DNA from: Pantoea deleyi
GTDB lineage: Bacteria > Pseudomonadota > Gammaproteobacteria > Enterobacterales > Enterobacteriaceae
NCBI RefSeq assembly: GCF_022647325.1
Contig: NZ_CP071405.1
Span: forward strand, 2,666,001 to 2,730,000
Direction of reading: 5' to 3'
DNA: 64,000 nucleotides
Position 1 is the first letter of the stretch, and every line of letters begins with the position of its first letter. Positions 48,883 to 59,291 of the stretch are shown here, piece by piece. The notes beneath the pieces are model-generated. The model did no database searches and was not told the DNA's origin. It saw nothing but the letters and a program-made list of their open reading frames with translations. Position numbers and translations under genes: made by a program.

Positions 48883-49074
48883 ATGAGCACCCTGAAATGT
48901 TGCTTAGACTGCAGCAAATGCTTTCAGCTGGAGAAGAAAACAACCACGGAGATGAAATCCTGGCTGTGCCTGCTGACGCGTTCCCCGTTCACACTGCGTC
49001 TGATGTTGATTGAAAAACTGCTGGGCCATAAGCCTGCCGACCGTCGCTGTCAGAATCTGATCTGGCGCGGCTAA
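48883..49074 (+). CDS. MntS-like small protein with Cys-rich N-terminal extension
   Basis: A 63-aa protein. Its C-terminal part (WLCLLTRSPFTLRLMLIEKL) resembles E. coli MntS (SPFKVRLMLLSML), and it lies next to mntR and ybiR as mntS does. MntS (42 aa) is induced when manganese is low and raises intracellular Mn by inhibiting the exporter MntP. Here 23 extra residues precede it with C6, C7, C10 and C13 (CCLDCSKC). ATG 48883 has a near-perfect GGAGGTGA ribosome site. An internal ATG at 48952 would give a MntS-sized 40-aa protein but has poor spacing. The identity is inferred from a short match plus synteny. Confidence 0.7.
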   Translation: MSTLKCCLDCSKCFQLEKKTTTEMKSWLCLLTRSPFTLRLMLIEKLLGHKPADRRCQNLIWRG

Positions 49075-49256
49075 TCCCGATTCAGCGCCTTTCAGCCCGT
49101 GGCTGAGAGGCCCCTCCTCTTTTCCCTTCGCTGTTCTCTTTCACCGGCATAAGACGTCACACGTTAACCGGCGGTACAGTCACGTCGGCAGCATGCGTTC
49201 GGGCGGCACAGGGGAAAGATGAGGCGCGACAGAGGCGGAGATAAATGGCGGGCAAT

Positions 49257-49283
49257 AAAAAACGGCCCACAAGGGGCCGTTTT
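49257..49283 (-). terminator. Terminator after ompX
   Basis: A 10-bp stem AAAACGGCCC/GGGCCGTTTT with 5-nt loop; six T on the minus strand, 18 bp after the ompX stop. Confidence 0.85.
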
Positions 49284-49301
49284 CTGACAGGTCAGCTAAG
49301 C

Positions 49302-49814
49302 TTAGAAGCTGTAACCTACGCCAGCAATCCAGGTACCCACATCGACGCTGCGGATACGGCTCTGCTCGTAGCCCACATCCAGTGCAACGTTTTCGATTGG
49401 GTTGAACTGCAGGCCTGCGCCGTAAGAGAAGCCTACGTCGCTTGAATCAGTTTTAGCGCGTGATGCAGTATCGTTCTGCTGGAATTTACCGTAGCCGATA
49501 CCGACAACACCGTAGATGCTTGCCCAGTCGTTCAGACGGTAAGCAGGACCACCCGTCACACCGTAGTACTGGCCTTTGTTGTACACGCCAGCTTCAGTGC
49601 GATCTTTTTCGGTGTAGGTGAATGAACCGATCCAGCCCAGTGGGTTAGAACCGTCTTCGTAGCGGTATTTCAGGTTGAAGCCGTTAGCTTTGTTAGCCAC
49701 GCCCTGATAGTCGCTCTGAGCATAGCCACCAGTTACGGTGCTCTGTGCCATTGCTGAACCTGCAGATACTGCCAGTACACAGGCTAATGCTGAAAGACAT
49801 GCAATTTTTTTCAT
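49302..49814 (-). CDS. ompX: Outer-membrane protein OmpX
   Basis: A 170-aa eight-stranded beta-barrel of the Ail/OmpX family. The signal peptide ends AMA-QST; the mature start STVTGGYAQSD, FNLKYRYED and the C-terminus QSRIRSVDVGTWIAGVGYSF match E. coli OmpX, including the terminal Phe of outer-membrane proteins. Loop sequences differ. ATG 49814 is preferred to GTG 49820 by GAGGTG spacing. Monocistronic. Confidence 0.96.
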   Translation of the reverse strand: MKKIACLSALACVLAVSAGSAMAQSTVTGGYAQSDYQGVANKANGFNLKYRYEDGSNPLGWIGSFTYTEKDRTEAGVYNKGQYYGVTGGPAYRLNDWASIYGVVGIGYGKFQQNDTASRAKTDSSDVGFSYGAGLQFNPIENVALDVGYEQSRIRSVDVGTWIAGVGYSF

Positions 49815-50182
49815 AACCACCTCAAATGTGAAAATACTTCTCTCCTGACAACGCTAAAAATATAACAAAAAATAGCGAGAAACTCTGCCCGGATTTTGTT
49901 GTCTAACAGAATGTTTGGTGTAACAGGAAGTTAATGCGACATCCTATGTCATTCATTTTTCTTATAAAATCCGTCATCTTCCTGCAACAATCATTTTGTG
50001 CTCATTTCGTGCTTTAAGTAAATTCCTAAAAAATCCTGACAATTCTTTACCTAAATGGCCCTGATTCTGGCTAAAAAATGCGCAGCTAACGCAAATTTAA
50101 AACGCGAAACTGTGATTTTTTGCCCGCACTTTCCTTTACACTGGCTCTCTCACGACGACGATGACCAGGAAAAGTACACAGG
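49815..50182. other. ompX-rhtA intergenic region
   Basis: 368 bp, AT-rich, carrying the divergent ompX and rhtA promoters. An AT-rich ompX leader is evident. No protein gene; no recognised operator. Confidence 0.45.
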
Positions 50183-51097
50183 ATGTCTGCCTCTCCCGCT
50201 TCTAAAAACCTTACCCCGATAGTGATGCCGGTTGCCGTCCTGCTGATCGCGATGCTGTCGCTTCAGGGTGGCGCTTCGCTGGCAAAAAGTTTGTTTCCCT
50301 CCGTCGGCGCCACCGGCATTACCGCGTTGCGTCTGACCTTTGGCACTCTGATTCTCTGCGTCATCTTCAAACCCTGGCGTCTGCACTTCCGGCGGGAGCA
50401 GCGTCTGCCGCTGCTGATGTACGGGCTGGCATTAGGGGGCATGAACTTTATGTTCTATCTGGCGATCCGCACCGTGCCGCTGGGCGTGGCCGTCGGGCTG
50501 GAATTTACCGGGCCGCTGGCGCTGGCGCTGTTTGGCTCGCGCCGTCCTCTGGATTTCATCTGGGTGCTGCTCGCCGTGGCGGGTTTGTGGTTTCTGCTGC
50601 CGTTTGGCTCTGAGATGACCGCCATCGATCCGCTGGGCGCGGCGCTGGCCGTCGGGGCAGGTGCCTGCTGGGCAGTATATATTCTGGCGGGTCAACGGGC
50701 GGGCGCTGAGCACGGCCCGGCGACGGTCGCCATCGGTTCACTGATCGCTTCGGTGATTTTTGTGCCGCTGGGCGTGACTTTCGCAGAGAGTGGCCTCTGG
50801 CAGTGGGAAGTGATGCCACTCGCCCTGCTGATTGCCCTGCTCTCCAGCGCCATCCCCTACTCGCTGGAGATGATTGCGCTGACCCGCTTACCGGCGCGTA
50901 TCTTTGGCACGCTGATGAGCCTGGAGCCTGCAATGGCCGCCTTCTCTGGCATGCTCTTTCTGGGGGAGACCCTCACCGCGCTGCAGTGGCTGGCGCTGCT
51001 GGCCATCATCGCCGCGTCGGCTGGCTCAACCCTGACGATGCGGCCTAAAAAGAGCCAGTTAACCAGCGTTGAATTAGCTGACGATAAGTCCGAATAA
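50183..51097 (+). CDS. rhtA: Threonine/homoserine exporter RhtA
   Basis: A 304-aa ten-helix DMT-superfamily permease with two EamA repeats. LLIAMLSLQGGASLAKSLFP and LPARIFGTLMSLEPAMAAFSGML are RhtA landmarks. It exports L-threonine and L-homoserine. Located between ompX and dps as in E. coli. Confidence 0.95.
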   Translation: MSASPASKNLTPIVMPVAVLLIAMLSLQGGASLAKSLFPSVGATGITALRLTFGTLILCVIFKPWRLHFRREQRLPLLMYGLALGGMNFMFYLAIRTVPLGVAVGLEFTGPLALALFGSRRPLDFIWVLLAVAGLWFLLPFGSEMTAIDPLGAALAVGAGACWAVYILAGQRAGAEHGPATVAIGSLIASVIFVPLGVTFAESGLWQWEVMPLALLIALLSSAIPYSLEMIALTRLPARIFGTLMSLEPAMAAFSGMLFLGETLTALQWLALLAIIAASAGSTLTMRPKKSQLTSVELADDKSE

Positions 51098-51420
51098 GCC
51101 CTTTCAGCCCATCCAGCCGATGGGCTAAATAACAATCATGCTCATCATGAGAATTATTCCCGCCCGCACGCCCTCAACAAATTTTTCTATTTGAAACAGA
51201 CATTTACTCTGAAATAACAAATAAACCTAACGCCTTGATTTAACTGATAAAACCTCAGGGTTATATTTTAACAAAATATTAACCCTCCGGATTCCACCGC
51301 ATTTTAATAAAGAAATGCGCTATTTCATTCATCGTTAAAGTCGTTCCTGCAAAGCTGAAAAGCGCTGCTATACTTATCCGGTACTTGATTAGGACAACCA
51401 TCAAAGAGAGGACTGAAACG
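51098..51420. other. rhtA-dps intergenic region with dps promoter
   Basis: 323 bp, AT-rich. It contains a hairpin AGCCCATC/GATGGGCT at 51106-51126 just after rhtA without a T run, and the dps promoter near 51368. AT-rich DNA here would suit IHF, Fis or H-NS binding known at E. coli dps; sites were not assigned. Confidence 0.5.
51368..51375 (+). promoter_or_regulatory. dps promoter -10 (sigmaS-type CTATACTT)
   Basis: CTATACTT matches the extended sigmaS/sigma70 -10 consensus exactly and lies 45 bp before the dps ATG, like the E. coli dps promoter. The -35 is weak, as is usual for sigmaS promoters. Confidence 0.7.
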
Positions 51421-51924
51421 ATGAGTACCGCTAAATTGGTTAAAACTAAATCTTCCGACCTGATTTACACCCGCAACGACGTGAGCGATGAAGAAAAGAA
51501 AGCCACGATTGCGGTGCTGAACCGTCTGGTTGTCGAATTTATCGATCTGTCATTGATCACTAAGCAGGCGCACTGGAACATGCGCGGTGCCAACTTTATC
51601 GGTGTGCATGAGATGCTGGATGGTTTCCGCACCACCATCACCGATCACCAGGATACCATCGCAGAACGTGTTGTTCAGCTGGGCGGCGTGGCACTGGGTA
51701 CGACTCAGGTGGTTAACGACCAGACCCCGCTGAAAAGCTATCCGCTGAATATTCACAGCGTTCAGGATCACCTGAAAGCGCTGGCCGACCGCTACAGCGT
51801 CGTGGCTAACGACACCCGCAAAGCGATCGACGAAGTCAAAGATGAAGATACCGCTGACATCTTCACCGCGGCATCGCGTGACCTGGATAAATTCCTGTGG
51901 TTCATCGAAGCCAACATTGAATAA
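51421..51924 (+). CDS. dps: DNA-protecting ferritin-like protein Dps
   Basis: A 167-aa four-helix subunit of the Dps dodecamer, which oxidises and stores iron with H2O2 and binds DNA in stationary phase. Ferroxidase residues lie in [21 protein letters not shown](GF) at the dimer interface. The N-terminal Lys-rich tail [12 protein letters not shown] is the DNA-binding part. ATG 51421 follows GAGGA and gives E. coli length. Confidence 0.96.
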   Translation: MSTAKLVKTKSSDLIYTRNDVSDEEKKATIAVLNRLVVEFIDLSLITKQAHWNMRGANFIGVHEMLDGFRTTITDHQDTIAERVVQLGGVALGTTQVVNDQTPLKSYPLNIHSVQDHLKALADRYSVVANDTRKAIDEVKDEDTADIFTAASRDLDKFLWFIEANIE

Positions 51925-51942
51925 GCGTAGGCAGAAGCTATC

Positions 51943-51965
51943 AGGCGGGGAAACCCGCCTTTTTT
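51943..51965 (+). terminator. Terminator after dps
   Basis: A 7-bp AGGCGGG/CCCGCCT stem with a GAAA tetraloop and six T. Confidence 0.9.
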
Positions 51966-52052
51966 ACGTCTGCGTTACCGCATTTTATGACCCTGTTAAC
52001 AGTTCTCCCCTCCTCCGCTTCACAGCCTTAACATCTCAGGCAAACTACCGCT

Positions 52053-52100
52053 TGCACCAAAACAGCCACCTGCACCAAAATTGATCACCATAATGGTGCA
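52053..52100 (+). promoter_or_regulatory. NtrC-binding region upstream of glnH
   Basis: ATCACCATAATGGTGCA at 52084-52100 matches the NtrC consensus TGCACC-N5-GGTGCA at all but two positions. Two extra TGCACC half-sites lie at 52053 and 52071. The main site is centred about 105 bp before the predicted start of transcription, as at E. coli glnHp2. Confidence 0.75.
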
Positions 52101-52170
52101 AAGGCAGAATTAACTGCAAAATCGTGTCAGCTGTGTTATTTAACTCTCTGATTTCGCGGATTTTGCAAAG

Positions 52171-52187
52171 TTGGCATAATTCTTTCA
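52171..52187 (+). promoter_or_regulatory. Sigma54 promoter of glnHPQ
   Basis: TTGGCATAATTCTTTCA fits the -24/-12 pattern (TGGCAC-N5-TTGCA) with two deviations, 55 bp before the glnH start. Together with the NtrC sites this supports nitrogen-starvation control. Confidence 0.7.
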
Positions 52188-52241
52188 TATGACAAGCCGC
52201 AAACGCAGGCCCTGCCGCCTGACCCTAATAAGGAATAAATG

Positions 52242-52988
52242 ATGAAGTCACTGTTAAAAGTTTCTGTGGCCGCGCTGGCGCTGGCCTTCTCCCTCTCTTC
52301 CACTGCAGCAGAAAAGAAGCTGGTTGTGGCAACAGATACCGCCTTTGTGCCGTTTGAATTCAAACAGGGTGACAAATATGTCGGTTTCGATGTGGATCTG
52401 TGGGACGCCATTGCGAAAGAGCTGAAGCTCGATTACACCCTGAAGCCGATGGATTTCAGCGGCATCATCCCTGCACTGCAGACGCGCAATGTCGATCTGG
52501 CGCTGGCGGGCATCACCATCACCGAAGAGCGTAAAAAAGCAATCGCGTTCTCTGACGGCTACTACAAAAGTGGTCTGCAGGTGATGGTGCGTAACAACGA
52601 AAACGACATCAAAGGCATCAGCGATCTCAACGGCAAAGTGGTGGCAGTGAAAAGCGGCACCGGCTCGGTGGAATACGCGAAAGCCAACATCAAATCTAAA
52701 GATCTGCGTCAGTTCCCGAACATCGACAGCGCCTACATGGAGCTGGGTACAAACCGTGCCGACGCCGTGCTGCACGACACGCCAAACATCCTTTACTTCA
52801 TCCACACCGCCGGTAAAGGTCGCTTTAAAGCGGTAGGCGACTCGATCGAAGCACAGCAGTATGGCATCGCCTTCCCGAAAGGCAGCGACGATTTACGTGA
52901 GAAGGTCAACGGCGCGCTGAAGACCCTGAAAGAGAACGGCACCTACAACACGCTTTATAAAAAATGGTTCGGCACCGAACCTAAATAA
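52242..52988 (+). CDS. glnH: Glutamine-binding periplasmic protein GlnH
   Basis: A 248-aa SBP_bac_3 protein with a signal peptide ending [35 protein letters not shown] is almost the E. coli GlnH sequence. It binds L-glutamine for GlnPQ. Of two adjacent ATGs the second is chosen for E. coli length and 7-nt spacing from AAGGA. A strong hairpin terminator follows before glnP. Confidence 0.96.
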   Translation: MKSLLKVSVAALALAFSLSSTAAEKKLVVATDTAFVPFEFKQGDKYVGFDVDLWDAIAKELKLDYTLKPMDFSGIIPALQTRNVDLALAGITITEERKKAIAFSDGYYKSGLQVMVRNNENDIKGISDLNGKVVAVKSGTGSVEYAKANIKSKDLRQFPNIDSAYMELGTNRADAVLHDTPNILYFIHTAGKGRFKAVGDSIEAQQYGIAFPKGSDDLREKVNGALKTLKENGTYNTLYKKWFGTEPK

Positions 52989-53011
52989 TAAATTTCTGTA
53001 TCCGGCTTTCG

Positions 53012-53038
53012 GCAGGGAAACTTTTTCCCTGCTTTTTT
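53012..53038 (+). terminator. Attenuating terminator between glnH and glnP
   Basis: GCAGGGAAA/TTTCCCTGC stem (9 bp, 3-nt loop) followed by six T in the 77-bp glnH-glnP gap. It likely gives partial termination so the binding protein is made in excess over GlnPQ. Confidence 0.75.
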
Positions 53039-53065
53039 CCATTGCAACCTATCTGGAGTGACACC

Positions 53066-53725
53066 ATGGAGTTTGACTGGAGCGTCATCTGGCCCGCCAT
53101 GCCAGCGCTGCTTGAAGGCGCCAAACTGACCTTAATTATCTCAATCATTGGCCTGATTGGTGGACTGATCATCGGACTGATCGCCGGTTTTGCCCGCGCT
53201 TATGGTGGCTGGATTGCCAATAATATCGCCCTGGTCTTTATCGAAATTATCCGCGGTACCCCTATCGTGGTGCAGGTGATGTTCATCTACTTTGCGCTGC
53301 CGATGGCGTTCCCCGACCTGCGTATCGACCCGTTCACCGCGGCCGTGGTGACCATCATGATTAACTCCGGCGCCTATATTGCCGAAATTACCCGTGGTGC
53401 GGTGCTGTCGATCAATAAGGGCTTCCGTGAGGCCGGACTGGCGCTGGGCCTGTCGGGCCGCGAAACGCTGCGCTACGTGATTATGCCGCTGGCGCTGCGC
53501 CGTATGCTGCCGCCGCTGGGCAACCAGTGGATTGTCAGCATCAAAGATACGTCGCTGTTTATCGTTATCGGTGTGGCTGAACTGACGCGTCAGGGTCAGG
53601 AGATCATTGCCGGCAACTTCCGCGCGCTGGAAATCTGGAGCGCCGTGGCGATTATCTATCTGGTGATTACGCTGGTGCTGAGCTTTGTGCTGCGCCGCAT
53701 TGAGAAAAGGGTGAAAATCCTGTGA
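53066..53725 (+). CDS. glnP: Glutamine ABC transporter permease GlnP
   Basis: A 219-aa HisMQ-type permease with five membrane helices and the EAA loop [42 protein letters not shown] and [18 protein letters not shown] match E. coli GlnP at equal length. The start [12 protein letters not shown] has GGAG 8-9 nt upstream. Stop overlaps glnQ by 4 bp. Confidence 0.96.
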   Translation: MEFDWSVIWPAMPALLEGAKLTLIISIIGLIGGLIIGLIAGFARAYGGWIANNIALVFIEIIRGTPIVVQVMFIYFALPMAFPDLRIDPFTAAVVTIMINSGAYIAEITRGAVLSINKGFREAGLALGLSGRETLRYVIMPLALRRMLPPLGNQWIVSIKDTSLFIVIGVAELTRQGQEIIAGNFRALEIWSAVAIIYLVITLVLSFVLRRIEKRVKIL

Positions 53726-54444
53726 TTGAATTTAAAAACGTTTCCAAGCACTTTGGCCAGACCCAGGTGCTGCACAATATCGATCTGAAGATTAACCAGG
53801 GCGAAGTGGTGGTGATTATCGGCCCATCCGGTTCCGGTAAATCGACCCTGCTGCGCTGCATCAACAAGCTGGAAGAGATCACCAGCGGCGACCTGATTGT
53901 TGATGACCTGCACGTTAACGATCCGAAAGTGGACGATCGCCTGATCCGTCAGGAAGCGGGCATGGTATTCCAGCAGTTTCACCTGTTCCCTCAGATGAGC
54001 GCCCTGGATAACGTCGCGTTTGGTCCGATTCGGGTGCGCGGCGCCAGCAAAGAGGCGGCACGCCAGCTGGCCCGTGAGCTGCTGGGCAAAGTCGGCCTGG
54101 CCGAGCGGGCGCATCACTTCCCGTCTGAACTCTCTGGCGGCCAGCAGCAGCGTGTGGCGATCGCCCGCGCGCTGGCGGTGAAGCCGAAGATGATGCTGTT
54201 CGATGAGCCAACCTCTGCGCTGGACCCGGAACTGCGTCATGAAGTGCTGAAGGTGATGCAGGATCTGGCGGAAGAAGGCATGACGATGGTGATTGTGACG
54301 CACGAAGTGGGCTTTGCACAGAAAGTGGCCTCGCGTCTGATCTTCATCGACAAAGGACGGATTGCGGAAGATGGCGATCCTGACAGCCTGATCAGTCACC
54401 CGCCCAGCGAGCGTCTGCGCGAATTTCTGCAGCACGTCTCCTGA
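53722..54444 (+). CDS. glnQ: Glutamine ABC transporter ATP-binding protein GlnQ
   Basis: A 240-aa ATPase: Walker A GPSGSGKS, signature LSGGQQQR, Walker [13 protein letters not shown]-loop VTHEV. GTG start overlapping glnP (GTGA). E. coli GlnQ has the same length. Ends 2 bp before a bidirectional terminator. Confidence 0.96.
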   Translation: MIEFKNVSKHFGQTQVLHNIDLKINQGEVVVIIGPSGSGKSTLLRCINKLEEITSGDLIVDDLHVNDPKVDDRLIRQEAGMVFQQFHLFPQMSALDNVAFGPIRVRGASKEAARQLARELLGKVGLAERAHHFPSELSGGQQQRVAIARALAVKPKMMLFDEPTSALDPELRHEVLKVMQDLAEEGMTMVIVTHEVGFAQKVASRLIFIDKGRIAEDGDPDSLISHPPSERLREFLQHVS

Positions 54445-54446
54445 TC

Positions 54447-54474
54447 AAAAACGGGCCGCTAAGCGGCCCGTTTT
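54447..54474. terminator. Bidirectional terminator between glnQ and rlmF
   Basis: ACGGGCCGCT/AGCGGCCCGT palindrome flanked by AAAA on the left and TTTT on the right. Confidence 0.85.
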
Positions 54475-54505
54475 GTTGAGTGGCGACATTTGCCTGACGC
54501 GGCGG

Positions 54506-55465
54506 TTAGACCCTGCCTGCTCCAGGCTGCACCGGGTTTCCCGTGCGACTCAGCAGTTTGCTGCGCGCGGCAGCGGGCATAAAACTCCACGCCAGGAAGC
54601 GGCTCTGCTTCTGCCCCTGCGCCATGTTCACCACCCGCACGTCAGCGACATCAAGCGCCTGCAGCTGTTTTTCCAGCGCCGGTAAGTTCTCTTTGCGCGA
54701 CACCAGCGAGGTAAACCAGCCGATCTGGCGACCCAGCGCGACGCTTTCGGCAATCATCTTACCGATAAACGCCTTTTCGCCACCGGGATACCACAGCTCA
54801 TTATGCTGACCACCAAAGTTCAGCGGCGCGCTCTTATCCAGACCGAGATTGCGCACCTTACGCTGTGTACCCATCGCCGCCTCCTCGGCCGACGCATGGA
54901 ACGGCGGGTTAGACATCACCGCGCTGAAAAACTCATTCTTGCTGACCACGCCGGCCAGAATGGCGTCGCTGTTTTTCTGCCGGCGCAAGCGGATCTGACG
55001 CGTCAGACGCGGATTGGCCGCCACAATGCGGTTTGCGGCTTTGATGGCGGCCTCATCAATATCAGTGCCGGTGAAGCGCCAGCCATATTCCGCCGCGCCA
55101 ATCAGCGGATAGATGCAGTTGGCCCCGCAGCCGATATCCAGTACGTCTGCCGCCGGGATCGTCCCGTTGTTATCCAGCGCCAGCAGATCGGCGAGATAGT
55201 GCAGATAGTCGGCACGTCCCGGCACCGGTGGACAGAGCGAACCGGGCGCGAGCTGCCAGTCGATGTCGTAAAACAGCTTAATCAGTGCCTGGTTCAGCAG
55301 CATCACCGCGTCCGGATCCGCAAAATCCACGGACTGCACGCCGTAACCGTTGGGCCGCACTTTCGCCGCCAGCGGCGGATGAACAGCGGTTAACGCGGCA
55401 AAATCGTATTCGCCCTGATGGCGATTGCGGGCGTGGAAAGGCGACGTGCTGGCTGACTTTTTCAT
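54506..55465 (-). CDS. rlmF: 23S rRNA (adenine-1618-N6)-methyltransferase RlmF
   Basis: A 319-aa SAM methyltransferase that makes m6A1618 in 23S rRNA. The SAM motif is VLDIGCGANCIYPLIG and the catalytic MSNPPFHAS holds NPPF. HARNRHQGEYDF near the N-terminus is typical of RlmF (308 aa in E. coli). Convergent with glnQ. Confidence 0.94.
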   Translation of the reverse strand: MKKSASTSPFHARNRHQGEYDFAALTAVHPPLAAKVRPNGYGVQSVDFADPDAVMLLNQALIKLFYDIDWQLAPGSLCPPVPGRADYLHYLADLLALDNNGTIPAADVLDIGCGANCIYPLIGAAEYGWRFTGTDIDEAAIKAANRIVAANPRLTRQIRLRRQKNSDAILAGVVSKNEFFSAVMSNPPFHASAEEAAMGTQRKVRNLGLDKSAPLNFGGQHNELWYPGGEKAFIGKMIAESVALGRQIGWFTSLVSRKENLPALEKQLQALDVADVRVVNMAQGQKQSRFLAWSFMPAAARSKLLSRTGNPVQPGAGRV

Positions 55466-55605
55466 ACGTTCTCTCAGTTATTCAGGCGCGCGTACAATAC
55501 GCTGTAGGCGGCGGAAAATAAACCCGCACCATCCGCTAACCGCTTTCTGTTTTCGTAGGCGATGCTGTCGGGCTAAGATAAATAAAATCATCTGCCGGAG
55601 ACGTT

Positions 55606-56238
55606 ATGACCACCAAGCGCTATTCCTATCAACCCCGTGCCGGTCACGGTCTGCCGCACGATCCCCTGAACGCGATCATCGGCCCACGGCCCATAGGCTG
55701 GATCAGTTCGGTCAGCGCCAGCGGCCAGCGCAATCTGGCCCCTTACAGCTTCTTCAACTGCTTTAATTATCAGCCGCCGATCATCGGCTTCGCCAGCAGC
55801 GGCTGGAAAGATAGCGTCCGTAATATCGCAGAGACGAAAGAGTTCGTCTGGAATCTGGCGACCCGCTCGCTGGCCGCGGCGATGAATGAAACTTCAGCGT
55901 CGCTGCCTGCCGATCAGGATGAGTTTGCCTTTGCCGGTTTGACGCCGCTGGCGGCTTCTCAGGTCGCTGCCAGCCTGGTGGCGGAAAGCCCGGTTAACTT
56001 CGAGTGCCGCCTGACACAGCTGATTCAGCTACAGGATGCCAGCGGCAACCCGATCGACAGCTGGCTGGTGCTGGGTGAAGCGGTAGCGATCCACATCGAT
56101 GAGTCGCTGCTGGAAGCGGGGATCTATCAGACGGCCAGAGCCGAGCCGGTTCTGCGCGCGGGCGGCCCCAGCGCCTATTACGGCATCAGCGAGGCGCAGC
56201 GCTTTGATCTGGTCCGTCCGGACGCACGCCCTAAGTAA
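55606..56238 (+). CDS. Flavin reductase-like (FMN-binding split-barrel) protein
   Basis: A 210-aa protein of the flavin reductase domain family. GPRPIGWISSVSASGQRNLAPYSFFNCFNYQPPIIGF is the FMN-binding split-barrel start, and SPVNFECRL a later signature. Such proteins bind FMN and often act as NAD(P)H oxidoreductases; substrate unknown. CGGAG lies 6 nt before ATG. It ends 3 bp before the histidase-like gene, which converges on it without space for a terminator. Confidence 0.85.
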   Translation: MTTKRYSYQPRAGHGLPHDPLNAIIGPRPIGWISSVSASGQRNLAPYSFFNCFNYQPPIIGFASSGWKDSVRNIAETKEFVWNLATRSLAAAMNETSASLPADQDEFAFAGLTPLAASQVAASLVAESPVNFECRLTQLIQLQDASGNPIDSWLVLGEAVAIHIDESLLEAGIYQTARAEPVLRAGGPSAYYGISEAQRFDLVRPDARPK

Positions 56239-56241
56239 TCC

Positions 56242-57755
56242 TTACCCCACAAGCGCATCGGCCCGGTGCGCTTTTATCTGCGCCACGGCACGGGCGATAT
56301 CAGGCGCCAGCCAGCGATCCTGCTGCCAGGGTTCGACCACCTGCCGAATCAGCTGCCAGGCGCGCCGCGTGCCGGTCGCCAGCTGTGATTCACCATGGAA
56401 CTCCAGCGCCTGCGCCGCCAGCAGGTACTCAATCGCGATGATGTGATCGACATTGCCGACCAGCTTCAGCAGTTTCAGCGCGGCCCCGGTGCCCAGGCTC
56501 AGATGATCCTCCTGCAATCCTGACGTGACATAGTTATCGAGCACGGCAGGCTGCGCGAGCTGACGGTTTTCTGCACAGAGCGCAGCGGCCACGTACTGCG
56601 CAATCATCATGCCGGAGTTCACGCCCGGCTCGGCCACCAGAAAGGGGGGCAGACCACTGACCAGCGGATTGACCAGCCGATCCAGCCGCCGCTCGGCAAT
56701 ACTCCCCAGCTCCGCCAGCGCTATCGCCAGCAGGTCGCAGGCCATCGCCACCGATTCGCCATGCGGATGTGACTGCGACACCACCCGCCAGGCCGCTGTG
56801 GTGCCCAGAATCAGCGGATTATCGGTGCAGGCGTTCAGTTCGGTTTCCACCTGACGGGCGGCGTGATCAAACTGATCGCGGCAGGCACCGTGAACCTGCG
56901 GCATTGACCGCAGACTCATCGCATCCTGCGTCCGGATGCCGACGCTGGCCTCCAGCAGCGGGCTGTCACTGAGTAACTGACGCAGGCGCTCGCCGCTGCG
57001 CTGAATCCCCGGGCTGGCCTTGAGCGCCAGCACCTCCGGGTCAAACGCCACCCGCTGCCCCCGCAGCGCTTCGAAACTCATGGCGCCGGTCACATCCGCC
57101 CAGTCCAGCAGCCGTCCGGCATCGTCCAGCGCCAGGCAGGCCAGGCCGGTCATGCAGGGTGTGCCGTTGACCAGGCTCAGCCCCTCTTTAGCCCCCGGTC
57201 GATAAGGGGTTAATCCCGCCTGGGCCAGCGCCTGCTCCGCCGGCATGATTTCACCCTGCCACTCCACCTCGCCGACGCCGATCAGCGCCAGGCCGATATG
57301 GGCCATATGAGTCAGATAGCCTACCGATCCCTGCGACGGTACCTGAGGGGTAATGTGCAGATTCAGCAGTGCCAGCAACTGCTCTACCAGGGCGACGGAT
57401 ACACCCGATCTGCCGTGACTGTAGTTGGCAATGGCGGCGCAGAGAATCGCACGCACCTCCGCTTTCTTCAGCACCGGCCCGACCCCGCAGGCATGACTCA
57501 GCAGGGTATTGCGCGACAGCTGGCTCAGTTCATCTTCAGAGAGAGTGATGTTACACAACGCCCCTAACCCGGTATTGATGCCGTAGGCCACCTGCCCTGC
57601 CGCCACGATATTGCCGACGATTTCGCGGCTCTGCGCGATGCGCTGCCAGGCGCTGTCGCTCAGCATCAGGGGCGCATCGTGGCGGGCGACCTGCACCAGG
57701 GCCCGCCACGTCAGCGGGCCATCGCCCCAGACCGTCATCTGTCTCATCACGTCGC

Positions 57756-57759
<4 letters not shown>
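56242..57759 (-). CDS. Histidase-like (HAL/PAL family) protein lacking the MIO triad
   Basis: A 505-aa member of the aromatic amino-acid lyase fold. Preserved family parts: AYGINTGLG (58-66), SLVNGT (195-200) and [10 protein letters not shown]. In true histidases the loop GSVGASGDLAPLAHM supplies the Ala-Ser-Gly that forms the MIO cofactor; here it reads [12 protein letters not shown] (144-155), without ASG and about three residues shorter. The catalytic Tyr of QDxYSLR is Met281 ([14 protein letters not shown]). It may be a non-lyase, a binding protein or an enzyme with other chemistry. Its start overlaps the ABC ATPase stop by 4 bp, so it belongs to the transporter operon. Confidence 0.85.
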
Positions 57760-58542
<783 letters not shown>

Positions 58543-58550
<8 letters not shown>

Positions 58551-59283
58551 TTTTCTCTCCTCCGGTAATCGGCTTAGCGGTCAGTAACGGCTTTTTTTCC
58601 GGTTTGTGCACCGGCGTCAGACGCCGCTCCAGCAGGGCGTAGAGTTGAACAATGATGAAGTTGAGGATCAGGTAGATCGCCGCCGCACAGAGAAACACCT
58701 CCATGGTGCGGTAAGTCCGCTGAATAATCTGCTGCGCCACGCCAGTGACATCCCACACCGTGACCAGGCTGGCCAGCGCGGTCGATTTCACCAGCAGAAT
58801 CGCCTCGGTGGAGTACGCGGGCAGCGCATAGCGCAGCATTACCGGCGCGATGATCCGTCTCAGCAACAAGCCGCGCGACATCCCGCACGCCATGCCCGCC
58901 TCCACCTGACCGGGCGGCACCGCCAGCAGTGCGCCACGCAGGATCTCCGCCGTGTAGGCGGCAGTACAGAGCGACAGCGCCAGCACCGCGCAGATAAAAG
59001 GCTCACGCAGAAACGGCCAGAAAAGACTGTGACGGATGACGCCAAACTGCCCCAGACCGTAGTAGATCAGAAACAGCTGAATCATCAGCGGCGAGCCACG
59101 AAACACCAGAATGTAGCCGCGGGCAAACGCACTCAACAGCCGCCAGCGGCTCATGCGCAGCGCCAGGATCCCCACCGCCAGCACGCCCCCGCAGAGAAAG
59201 GCGCTGATGAACAGACCGAGCGTGACCGGCAGCGCCGCGCTGAGTTTAAGGAAGGTATCAGTGAGGAACGCGAAATCGATCAT
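58543..59283 (-). CDS. Amino-acid ABC transporter permease (HisM-type)
   Basis: A 246-aa HisMQ-family permease with about five helices, [20 protein letters not shown] and the EAA loop [21 protein letters not shown]. Pairs with the permease encoded 8 bp upstream. Charged C-terminal tail ([11 protein letters not shown]) is longer than in HisM. Confidence 0.87.
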
Positions 59284-59291
59284 AAGTCTCC

